Shown: positions 57,719 through 64,000 of the stretch, one piece after another | Layout of the letters: each line of letters begins with the position of its first letter | How positions within the stretch are numbered: position 1 is the stretch's first letter | Origin: Pseudocolwellia agarivorans | GTDB taxonomy: Bacteria > Pseudomonadota > Gammaproteobacteria > Enterobacterales > Alteromonadaceae | Assembly (NCBI RefSeq): GCF_002000085.1 | Contig: NZ_MUZU01000014.1 | Span: forward strand, 18,357 to 82,356 | Direction of reading: 5' to 3' | Length of the DNA stretch: 64,000 nt | The notes under the pieces: generated by a model | Database searches by the model: none | Told to the model about the DNA's origin: nothing | The model's input: the letters and a program-made list of their open reading frames with translations, nothing else | Made by a program: the position numbers and the translations under genes

Positions 57719-58783
57719 TTAATCTGCTATTTTCTCTTCGATCATAATCGATACTTCTAATAATTTGTTTTTACGAAATATTTTAAATACTAATGTATCT
57801 CCTGGAGATGTTTCTGCCACTAAATCTAAAGCTTGTGCAACCGAGATGATGGTTTCATCATCAATTTGGTAAATAGCGTCTCCCACTTGTAAACCTGCTT
57901 TTTGAGCAGGGCTGTTTGACTCTACTGCGTCAATAACAATTCCTTTACCTCCTGCTCTACTTGAGTTTGTTGAAACACCTAACCAACCCCGAGTTACAGT
58001 ACCTGTAGCTATAATTTTTTGCATAACCTTATGCGCTAATTTATAGGGTACAGCAAAGAATATTCCCTGAATATTATGCTTATCATCAATAAACTTGCGT
58101 GAATTAATACCCACTAATTCACCGTTGGTATTAATTAACGCTCCACCAGAATTACCGTCATTTATGGCTGCATCCATTTGTAAAAACTCTAAATAACTTG
58201 TAATACTTAAGCCGCCACCTGTTCTTCCTGTTGCACTAATAATACCTTGTGTAATGGTTTGTCCCAAATTTAGAGGATTACCAATAGCTAAAACCACATC
58301 ACCTGCTCGCGAAATAAGTCCTTCACGCTGTGGAATTACGGGTAGATTTATTGCATTTACTTTTAATACAGCCAAATCGGTAAAAATATCAAAGCCAATA
58401 AGCTCGGCTGATAATGATTGTCCTGTTTGTAATAATACAATGATTGAATTAGCGTTTTGCACAACGTGGTAGTTAGTAAGAATATAACCGGCACTATCCA
58501 TAATAACGCCAGAGCCTAAACTAATGCTTCTTGAGCTTTTTCGCCCATAACCTTGAGATGTTTGAATTTCTTCTGAATAAATGTTTACAACAGCCGGCCC
58601 CGCATTTTGAACTGCTTTAGCATAAGACAATGGCTGGATAATAGGATCCGGAGGATTAAATAATTCGATACCTGAAAATGTGGTATCACGTAAATGAGGA
58701 AACAATAAAATAAGGGCAATAGCAATCACTACTCCATAAAATGCGGAGTGGAGAATATACTTTAAAGATGAGATAAATTTCAA
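57719..58783 (-). CDS. degS: periplasmic stress-sensing protease DegS
   Basis: 354 residues: an N-terminal membrane anchor (about 10-30), a trypsin-like domain with the triad His in T-N-Y-H-V-V, Asp in F-T-D-L-A-V-L-K-V and Ser in N-D-G-N-S-G-G-A, and one PDZ domain (about 255-350). A single PDZ plus a membrane anchor separates DegS from DegP/DegQ. It cleaves RseA when misfolded porins bind the PDZ, which releases sigma-E. The start appears to be TTG at 58783. Confidence 0.93.
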   Translation of the reverse strand: MKFISSLKYILHSAFYGVVIAIALILLFPHLRDTTFSGIELFNPPDPIIQPLSYAKAVQNAGPAVVNIYSEEIQTSQGYGRKSSRSISLGSGVIMDSAGYILTNYHVVQNANSIIVLLQTGQSLSAELIGFDIFTDLAVLKVNAINLPVIPQREGLISRAGDVVLAIGNPLNLGQTITQGIISATGRTGGGLSITSYLEFLQMDAAINDGNSGGALINTNGELVGINSRKFIDDKHNIQGIFFAVPYKLAHKVMQKIIATGTVTRGWLGVSTNSSRAGGKGIVIDAVESNSPAQKAGLQVGDAIYQIDDETIISVAQALDLVAETSPGDTLVFKIFRKNKLLEVSIMIEEKIAD

Positions 58784-58879
58784 AGGATTATAATCTAATT
58801 AGGCTTTGCTAAAGCGTAACATAAAACTATCTATACAATAAATAATGGTAAGTAAAAACTACTATTTAGATAAAGCCTT

Positions 58880-59371
58880 TTAGCATTTTAAAGGTTGTTT
58901 TAATACCGTGAGAATTTTGTGACCGTCTAAGAGAGTTATTTGATATAAGAGGTGCTGATTATGTTCTTGTGATTTTGATAATTCCTGTTGGCTAATAAAT
59001 TCAACAAGAAATCTAATTTTATCGTTATTAGCGACAATTAATACATTTTTATCTTCCTTTATTACCGTTATAGCTAAACTATCAAGTAGATTATCAATGA
59101 ATATTTTTACAGGGATTTTATTTTTCTTAGCGATAGGATTAGCGGTCTCCATCGCACTTAAATTAGTTGTGCTATAAACACTTTGAATATTAGAGTAACT
59201 TAATAATGTAGATAGATGTTGGGCTCTTAGGCGACCACATTGAGATAGAGGCGGATCTATTTTTTTGTGTTGAGTTTCTGCTGGAGTCGTTAAAAAAATA
59301 TAATGTGGGCGTTTGTCAATGTTGTTAGCAACAGACTGAAAACTTAGAAGTAACAAAAATACTAGTCTCAT
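58880..59371 (-). CDS. histidine-phosphatase-fold protein with lost catalytic residues
   Basis: 163 residues with a signal peptide (cleavage near V-A-N) and AAGGAA ahead of the ATG. The body follows the histidine-phosphatase (phosphoglycerate-mutase/SixA) superfamily: strand Y-I-F-L, P-L-S-Q-C-G-R-L-R-A-Q-H-L, V-Y-S-T-T-N-L-S-A-M-E-T-A and V-L-I-V-A-N-N-D-K-I-R. However, the R-H-(G/A)-E motif reads T28-T29-P-A-E, the second Arg before E-T-A is Ser, and the H-G of the last motif is N-N. All expected catalytic residues are replaced, so it should be inactive as a phosphatase. It may bind a ligand or peptide in the periplasm. Confidence 0.65.
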   Translation of the reverse strand: MRLVFLLLLSFQSVANNIDKRPHYIFLTTPAETQHKKIDPPLSQCGRLRAQHLSTLLSYSNIQSVYSTTNLSAMETANPIAKKNKIPVKIFIDNLLDSLAITVIKEDKNVLIVANNDKIRFLVEFISQQELSKSQEHNQHLLYQITLLDGHKILTVLKQPLKC

Positions 59372-59410
59372 TAGTTTCCTTGTGTACTTATTAGTTAAAA
59401 TGACTCATAT

Positions 59411-59452
59411 AGGGCTTGAGTTCTTAAGAGGAAACCTCCTTAAACAAGCCCT
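59411..59452 (-). terminator. nested hairpin after the desaturase gene
   Basis: AGGGCTTG (59411-59418) pairs with CAAGCCCT (59445-59452). An inner stem, TTAAGAGG with CCTCCTTAA, adds to it. It lies 11 bases past the desaturase stop, between that gene and the next minus-strand gene. Confidence 0.6.
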
Positions 59453-59463
59453 AAGTGTTATTT

Positions 59464-60582
59464 TTAAGCTAGTTCAGCTAAAAAACCATGCCAATCTTGT
59501 TTTTGTTTGGCTAAATGTTTTTTTAATTCTTTATATTGCGCAAACAGTTCAGAGTCTTCAACATTTTTAATTAAATTGCTTCGTTGCGCTGCAATGAGTT
59601 TTTTTCTTGCTTCGTAAAATGCATTAATTTTTGATATTAGTAAATCATATTCATTTTGCAATGTTATGAGTAGTTGCTCAGCATCAGGGTGAGATTTAAG
59701 TTTTAGTTGGCTTTTTTGTAATACCATAGCTAATCTAGCTTTTTCTATTTTTTCTTCTGGAGTTTCTCGTAATTTGGAAGCTAAACCTACATATTCACTG
59801 AATTTGATTAACCACTTAGTAGGATCAAAATCCCACCACCTGATACCATTCCTATAGTCATTCTCGAAGATATGATGATAATTATGGTAGCCTTCACCAA
59901 AAGTAAAGAAAGCTAAAATGCCATTATCTCGCGCTGTATTTTTATCAGTGTAAGTTTGTTTCCCCCATATATGAGCTAACGAGTTGATAAAAAAAGTAGT
60001 GTGATGGTTTAATACTAATCGTAAAACACCAATAAGTAATAATGCATTTATAATATCACCATGGATAAAACCAATTATAAGAGGGATACCAAAGTTAGTG
60101 ATAATAGACAGCAGCAGATAGTTTTTATGCTGCCACATCACGATTTTATCTTTTTGTAAATCGCGTACATTAGTGTAATCAGCGTAGCGTTCTGGGTGGT
60201 ATCGTCTTATCATCCAGCCCATGTGTGAATACCAAAACCCTTTTTTAGCAGAGTAAGGATCTATATCATTATTATCTACATGTTTATGATGTACTCGATG
60301 ATCCGACGACCAATGCAAAATACTATTTTGTAAGGCAAATGCTCCACCTATTGCAAAAATCAGGCGTAAACTCCAATGAGCTTGATAAGTCCTATGAGAC
60401 CATAATCTATGGTAGCCTGCGGTAATAGACATTCCGCAATAAATAAAACAAAGAATCGCTAATGTGATTTCTGTTGAATCGAAGCCATGTGTAATTGCTC
60501 TGTAGGGCACCGCAATTGTTGCAATTAAAAAAGTAATAATAAAGACAGAGACGTTTAACCAAATTATTGGTGGTTTATTCAT
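59464..60582 (-). CDS. membrane acyl-CoA/fatty-acid delta-9 desaturase
   Basis: About 372 residues with four membrane helices and the three His boxes of di-iron desaturases: H-R-L-W-S-H, H-R-V-H-H-K-H-V-D and H-N-Y-H-H. It introduces a cis double bond into saturated acyl chains, important for membrane fluidity in the cold. An upstream ATG at 60630 is in frame, but ATG 60582 has GGAA seven bases ahead and leaves the FabR-like box outside the gene. The C-terminal 80 residues form a helical, Lys/Gln-rich extension. It is divergent from fabR. Confidence 0.92.
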   Translation of the reverse strand: MNKPPIIWLNVSVFIITFLIATIAVPYRAITHGFDSTEITLAILCFIYCGMSITAGYHRLWSHRTYQAHWSLRLIFAIGGAFALQNSILHWSSDHRVHHKHVDNNDIDPYSAKKGFWYSHMGWMIRRYHPERYADYTNVRDLQKDKIVMWQHKNYLLLSIITNFGIPLIIGFIHGDIINALLLIGVLRLVLNHHTTFFINSLAHIWGKQTYTDKNTARDNGILAFFTFGEGYHNYHHIFENDYRNGIRWWDFDPTKWLIKFSEYVGLASKLRETPEEKIEKARLAMVLQKSQLKLKSHPDAEQLLITLQNEYDLLISKINAFYEARKKLIAAQRSNLIKNVEDSELFAQYKELKKHLAKQKQDWHGFLAELA

Positions 60583-60613
60583 GAAGTGTTCCAAGCAATT
60601 GTAATGCATTTTC

Positions 60614-60631
60614 AGCGTACGCGTGTACACT
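60614..60631. promoter_or_regulatory. FabR-type operator
   Basis: AGCGTACGCGTGTACACT, an 18-bp imperfect palindrome (14 of 18 positions symmetric) 31 bases upstream of the desaturase start, in the desaturase-fabR divergent region. It closely resembles the AGCGTAC-type FabR sites at enterobacterial fabA and fabB. It should respond to the saturated/unsaturated acyl balance. Confidence 0.65.
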
Positions 60632-60734
60632 ATTTTTATTCATCACTAAACATTCGTCAAGTGGAATATGTATATTAGATAAGGTTTAATAGTATTATAA
60701 TTAAAAACTCTCACTATTTTTAGGTTATTTACAC

Positions 60735-61358
60735 ATGAGTGGTATTCGTGCCCAACAAAAAGAAAAAACTCGCCGTCAATTAATTGATGCGGCTCTAGGG
60801 CAATTAAGTAGTGAGAAAAGCTTTTCAAGTCTAAGTTTGAGAGAAGTCGCTAAAGAAGCTGGATTGGCACCAACATCTTTTTATCGTCATTTTACCGATA
60901 TGGATGAGTTGGGATTAACACTTGTTGATGAAGCTGGCCTAACCCTAAGACAATTAATGCGACAAGCTCGTCAGCGTATTGAAAAAGGGGGCTCTGTTAT
61001 TCAAATTTCTGTTATTACATTTATGGAATTTATTGAAAATAATGGCAACATTTTTAGGTTACTACTACGTGAACGCTCTGGTACATCACCGGCTTTTAGA
61101 GCAGCTGTTAATAGAGAAATACGTTATTTCACTATGGAATTATGCGATTACCTACAACAAGCGAATCAACTCGATGCCGAAGTAGCTTATTTACAAGCCA
61201 ATGCAGCGGTAACGATTGTATTCAGTGCGGGTTCTGATGCGCTAGATATTGACGCTAAAGATTATGGGCAACTGGCTAATCAAACTATTCAGCAGCTACG
61301 TTTTATTGCTAAAGGAGCTACTGAATTTAATGGCCGAGTTGATTTGTTAAAACGATAA
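60735..61358 (+). CDS. fabR: unsaturated fatty acid synthesis repressor FabR
   Basis: A 207-residue TetR-family repressor. The N-terminal [10 protein letters not shown] and helix-turn-helix [21 protein letters not shown] are nearly those of Escherichia coli FabR, as is [11 protein letters not shown]. It represses unsaturated fatty-acid genes when unsaturated acyl chains are in excess. Here its neighbour is a desaturase, with a FabR-like box between. It converges on trmA with three bases between stops. Confidence 0.95.
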   Translation: MSGIRAQQKEKTRRQLIDAALGQLSSEKSFSSLSLREVAKEAGLAPTSFYRHFTDMDELGLTLVDEAGLTLRQLMRQARQRIEKGGSVIQISVITFMEFIENNGNIFRLLLRERSGTSPAFRAAVNREIRYFTMELCDYLQQANQLDAEVAYLQANAAVTIVFSAGSDALDIDAKDYGQLANQTIQQLRFIAKGATEFNGRVDLLKR

Positions 61359-61361
61359 AAG

Positions 61362-62456
61362 CTAAACCTTCGAAAGAATTACACCTGTTTCTACATGATC
61401 GGTATAAGGAAATTGATCAAATAAAGCGAACTGTTCAATTTTATGTGTTTCAACTAAGTGAGATAAGTTTTCATGTAATGTATGAGGGTTACATGAAATA
61501 TAAATAATCTTATTAAATCGACTAATCAACTCAAGACTTTCAGGATCTAATCCTGCTCTTGGTGGATCTACTAATACCGTGTCGTAATTATAAGCAGTTA
61601 AATCGAAACCTTCTAATCGCCTAAACTTACGTTCGCCATTCATTGCTTGGCTAAATTCTTCACTCGACATTCTTACAATATTAATATTATCAATGTTGTT
61701 TTCAGCAATATTTATCTGTGCAGACTTTACGGAAGACTTTGCTATTTCAGTACCTAATACACGATCGAAGTTTTGCGCTAAAGCAATACTAAAATTACCA
61801 TTGCCGCAATAAAGTTCAATTAAGTCTCCGCCAGAGTTAAGAGTTGCTTGTTGGGCCCATAACAACATTTTTTCATTAACTGACGCATTGGGTTGAGTAA
61901 AACTGTTTTCGACTTGATGATAAACATAGGATTTATCGCCAACGGTGAGTTTTTCCATCAAATAATCTTTGTGAAGTACTACTTTTTGTTTTCTGGCTCG
62001 GCCAATAATATTCACTGGAGCAATGATAGATAATTTTTCTATAAGTTGTTCTGCTTCAACTTGCCATTCATCATTGAGCTGTTTGTGATAGAGAAGGCTA
62101 ATGAGTACTTCACCACTTTTACTTGATAAGAAATCAACTTGAAATAAACGTTGTCTTAATAGCTCATTGTTTTTTATTTCAACCAACAATTGTGACATGC
62201 ACTTATTAATGAGCTTTGATGCTACAGGGAAGTATTCAACTTTGTATTTCTGCTTGGTTTCACTATCGAACATAATGTAATAAAGCTCATCACCTTCGTG
62301 CCAAACCCTAAACTCAGCTCTGTAACGATAATTTATTGGTTCAGATTCAAAAATATCAAAAGTAGGTAAATCATAATTAGAAAACAAACAAGCTATGCCA
62401 TTTTTTTTATCCTCTAATTGCTGAGGATAATTACTTGGATTTATATGACTAAACAT
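61362..62456 (-). CDS. trmA: tRNA (uracil-5-)-methyltransferase TrmA
   Basis: A 364-residue SAM-dependent enzyme that makes m5U54 in the T-loop of tRNA. Features are Y-R-Y-R-A-E-F-R-V-W-H near the start, E-L-Y-C-G-N-G-N-F (SAM loop), V-D-P-P-R-A-G and the catalytic Cys in Y-I-S-C-N-P-x-T-L. Its length is close to that of Escherichia coli TrmA. There is no TRAM domain or Fe-S cluster, which separates it from RlmC/RlmD. Confidence 0.95.
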   Translation of the reverse strand: MFSHINPSNYPQQLEDKKNGIACLFSNYDLPTFDIFESEPINYRYRAEFRVWHEGDELYYIMFDSETKQKYKVEYFPVASKLINKCMSQLLVEIKNNELLRQRLFQVDFLSSKSGEVLISLLYHKQLNDEWQVEAEQLIEKLSIIAPVNIIGRARKQKVVLHKDYLMEKLTVGDKSYVYHQVENSFTQPNASVNEKMLLWAQQATLNSGGDLIELYCGNGNFSIALAQNFDRVLGTEIAKSSVKSAQINIAENNIDNINIVRMSSEEFSQAMNGERKFRRLEGFDLTAYNYDTVLVDPPRAGLDPESLELISRFNKIIYISCNPHTLHENLSHLVETHKIEQFALFDQFPYTDHVETGVILSKV

Positions 62457-62640
62457 GGCATACCTTTAAAGATGATTTTAAAATGAGCGCAGATTTTAGC
62501 GCGAGAGAGTATTTTGTCTAGCTTTAAATAGGAATGAAACGTATAGAAAGTGATTTATTTAAATATTCGGGAACTTTTAAAGAATAAATTAAGACACTAG
62601 GGCGCATCAATAATAATAGTTAAACATAAATTAACAAACT

Positions 62641-62670
62641 CGCCTACTTACTTATAGAGGTAAGTAGGCG
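62641..62670 (-). terminator. terminator hairpin after the RRM gene
   Basis: CGCCTACTTAC (62641-62651), loop of 8 bases, GTAAGTAGGCG (62660-62670): an 11-bp perfect stem 9 bases past the stop of the minus-strand RRM gene, followed on that strand by a short T-rich stretch. Confidence 0.7.
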
Positions 62671-62679
62671 AATTGAATT

Positions 62680-63120
62680 TTACTCTGCTTCTTTTTCAGG
62701 ACGCTCTTTAGCTTCTCTAACTTTTAAAGTACGTTGCTGAAATTCTTTGTCATTTAATGCTTCAACAGCTTTATCTGTATCATTAGCTGACATTTCAACA
62801 AAACCGAAACCACGTCTTTTACCTGTGTGTTTATCTTTCATTAAACGTACTGAGTGAACTTGACCTATAGTAGAGAATAATTCTCTAACAGATGCTTCAT
62901 TTGCTCTATAAGGAAGGTTTCCTACATAAAGAGTTTTAACATCATCAGAAGTTGAACTTTCAGATGAATGATTAATACCAATTAAAGGTGCTACAAAAGC
63001 AGCGATGAATATAGCAATGGCAACACTTGTTTGAGTTGGTTCGATTAAACTAAAAAGAAAAAACGCTAAACCGGCAAAAACTAGTGCGATAATTACTGTT
63101 GATACTTGAGGAGATTTCAT
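62680..63120 (-). CDS. membrane-anchored RRM RNA-binding protein
   Basis: 146 residues: two N-terminal membrane helices (about 8-28 and 31-48) joined by a very short turn, then one RNA-recognition motif (about 62-140) with RNP2 L-Y-V-G-N-L and RNP1 K-R-R-G-F-G-F-V-E-M, and a charged Glu/Lys tail. RRM proteins are uncommon in bacteria and usually soluble. Here the RRM should lie in the cytoplasm, tethered to the inner membrane. Its RNA target is unknown. It is transcribed away from the rRNA operon that begins about 0.5 kb further on. Confidence 0.85.
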   Translation of the reverse strand: MKSPQVSTVIIALVFAGLAFFLFSLIEPTQTSVAIAIFIAAFVAPLIGINHSSESSTSDDVKTLYVGNLPYRANEASVRELFSTIGQVHSVRLMKDKHTGKRRGFGFVEMSANDTDKAVEALNDKEFQQRTLKVREAKERPEKEAE

Positions 63121-63290
63121 TATGAATACCTAATTATTATTATTTAAAATATAAAAGCAATTCCATGTTACCCAGCTTTTTTTAATGTGCAACTATATAG
63201 TGTCATTTTTATTCAATTAAATTAAATAGGTAAAGGAGAAAGAATTGCATATACGGGGAAGTAAAAGAAGAAGTTTACAAAGGATCCTTA

Positions 63291-63431
63291 TTAGAAGGGC
63301 CATTTATAAGGGCTAATAGCACGAATTGCCATCAAAGTGCCCACAAAACCACCAAACAAACAAAAAAAGAGAAAAAAGGACAAAAAAAGCTTGCGTGGAT
63401 GAAAAAGATCGTTAGAATGCGCTCCACTTCT
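63291..63431 (-). pseudogene. possible relic of a Wzz-type chain-length determinant C-terminus
   Basis: A 46-codon open stretch, with a stop in frame just upstream (63432-63434) and no start near its beginning. It reads like the end of a membrane protein: N-D-L-F-H-P-R-K-L-F-L, a hydrophobic helix, then G-G-F-V-G-T-L-M-A-I-R-A-I. Wzz/chain-length proteins end with the same pattern of P-(R/K)-K, a helix containing G-G-x-x-G, and a final Arg. A neighbouring frame (G-F-P-E-E-V-E-R) just upstream may be the continuation after a frameshift. Too short to be firm. Confidence 0.3.
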
Positions 63432-63584
63432 TCAGGGAAACCCAGAGAAGGTAAGTATAGGAAATACTTAGTTCACTTAATAAGGACAGCGAAGTGAGAG
63501 TTTTGATAGGTTTAGTCAGTCTTAATTGGTCGATTAAACAAAAGATAACTTTTAAAATCTTTTAAAAAGAATTTCAAAAAGTTG

Positions 63585-63612
63585 TTGACATCAAAACTGA
63601 GACGCGTAGAAT
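63585..63612 (+). promoter_or_regulatory. rRNA operon promoter
   Basis: TTGACA (63585-63590), a 16-base spacer and TAGAAT (63607-63612), followed by a GC-rich discriminator (GCGCATC) as in stringently controlled rRNA promoters. About 45 bases upstream are A/T tracts that would act as an UP element. Transcription should start near 63619, about 315 bases before 16S rRNA. Confidence 0.85.
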
Positions 63613-63673
63613 GCGCATCTCGCTTCAGGCAAGGCCTGCAGCACAAGAGCTTAACGAATGCGATTAACCTCTT

Positions 63674-63708
63674 GCTTCTTTTATAAAAAGAAGCCTTTCT
63701 TTAAAAAT
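63674..63708 (+). promoter_or_regulatory. rRNA leader antitermination site (boxB-boxA-like)
   Basis: A 9-bp hairpin, GCTTCTTTT / AAAAGAAGC (63674-63694), followed by TTTCTTTAAAAAT (63696-63708), which resembles the enterobacterial rrn boxA. Downstream, CAATTTGTGTGAAC matches the sequence after boxA in Escherichia coli leaders. This is the expected Nus-factor loading site for the rRNA antitermination complex. Confidence 0.65.
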
Positions 63709-63863
63709 TAGTTATCATGCAATTTGTGTGAACATTCACATTAAGATTGATTTTACATAGTCGGTTTTATTACTTAGGTAATAAGAAAGACGTAAAACAG
63801 CTTATGTTGATGTCACACAAAAAAGTATAATTTAATCTTTGATTAGGTTGTACGTTTTATGTA

Positions 63864-63885
63864 GTTACCTACTTATGTAGGTAAC
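63864..63885 (+). other. hairpin in the rRNA leader
   Basis: GTTACCTAC, loop TTAT, GTAGGTAAC: a 9-bp perfect stem about 50 bases before mature 16S rRNA, without a T run. Probably a processing or folding element of the leader. Confidence 0.5.
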
Positions 63886-63932
63886 ACGACAGTATTCATT
63901 GAGCAGCATCGCAAGATGCACAAACGATTTAT

Positions 63933-64000
63933 AATTGAAGAGTTTGATCATGGCTCAGATTGAACGCTGGCGGCAGGCTTAACACATGCAAGTCGAGCGG
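63933..64000 (+). rRNA. rrs: 16S ribosomal RNA, 5' end
   Basis: The sequence from AATTGAAGAGTTTGATCATG onward carries the universal 27F primer site and continues with the conserved GAACGCTGGCGGCAGGC and ACACATGCAAGTCGAGCGG. Only the first 68 bases are in the window. The mature 5' end is placed by similarity to Escherichia coli and may be off by one or two bases. Confidence 0.97.

Overview
The window is low-GC DNA from a marine gammaproteobacterium of the Alteromonadales, most likely Colwelliaceae (Colwellia or Thalassotalea). This is an inference from gene order and protein character, not from a search. The main pointers are: a lptC-lptA-lptB-rpoN-hpf-ptsN-rapZ-npr cluster back to back with mlaFEDCB-ibaG-murA; a free-standing Hpt protein next to arcA; FabR facing a fatty-acid desaturase; a GH86 agarase; and both PEP-CTERM and GlyGly-CTERM sorting signals. 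No phage, insertion sequence, CRISPR or tRNA gene was seen. One MITE-like element is present.

Layout. 1-3.6 kb: the tail of a BenE-type transporter, a lipoprotein phosphodiesterase, and a Crp/Fnr regulator with a YdcZ-type transporter and an arylamine N-acetyltransferase behind it. 3.7-9.4 kb: a secreted multidomain GH86 agarase/porphyranase, a PEP-CTERM protein, and two small envelope proteins. 9.5-13.1 kb: one large c-di-GMP protein that joins a periplasmic NMT1/THI5-like solute-binding domain to CHASE, PAS, GGDEF and EAL domains. 13.2-15.5 kb: EF-P and its lysine aminomutase EpmB. 15.6-18 kb: a beta-helix protein with a Calx-beta domain and a GlyGly-CTERM tail. 18-23.2 kb: an RND pump, a LolA-like protein and an outer-membrane protein, divergent from an ArsR-fold regulator with the two-cysteine spacing of persulfide sensors. 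Two matching palindromes lie in the shared promoter. 23.2-33 kb: a GlxA-like regulator, a FabY-like ketoacyl synthase, a Lys-rich secreted protein, and gltBD. 33.5-43 kb: folE2, hpt/arcA, rsmC, a double DsbA-fold protein, an M14-like deacylase, a DMT transporter, the MITE, darP and pmbA.

43-57.7 kb is a dense envelope and regulation block. The minus strand carries LPS transport and Kdo synthesis, sigma-54 and the nitrogen-PTS genes. The plus strand carries phospholipid trafficking (Mla) and MurA. 57.7-63.1 kb holds degS, a histidine-phosphatase relative that has lost its catalytic residues, the desaturase/fabR pair with a FabR-like box, trmA and a membrane-anchored RRM protein. The window ends in an rRNA operon: a strong promoter, a boxB/boxA-like leader and the first bases of 16S rRNA.

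Most interesting candidates: the persulfide-type regulator with paired operators controlling an RND/LolA-like/outer-membrane export module (18-23.2 kb); the solute-binding/c-di-GMP fusion; a probable ATT start codon at 37316; the inactivated histidine phosphatase; and a Wzz-like coding relic beside the rRNA promoter.
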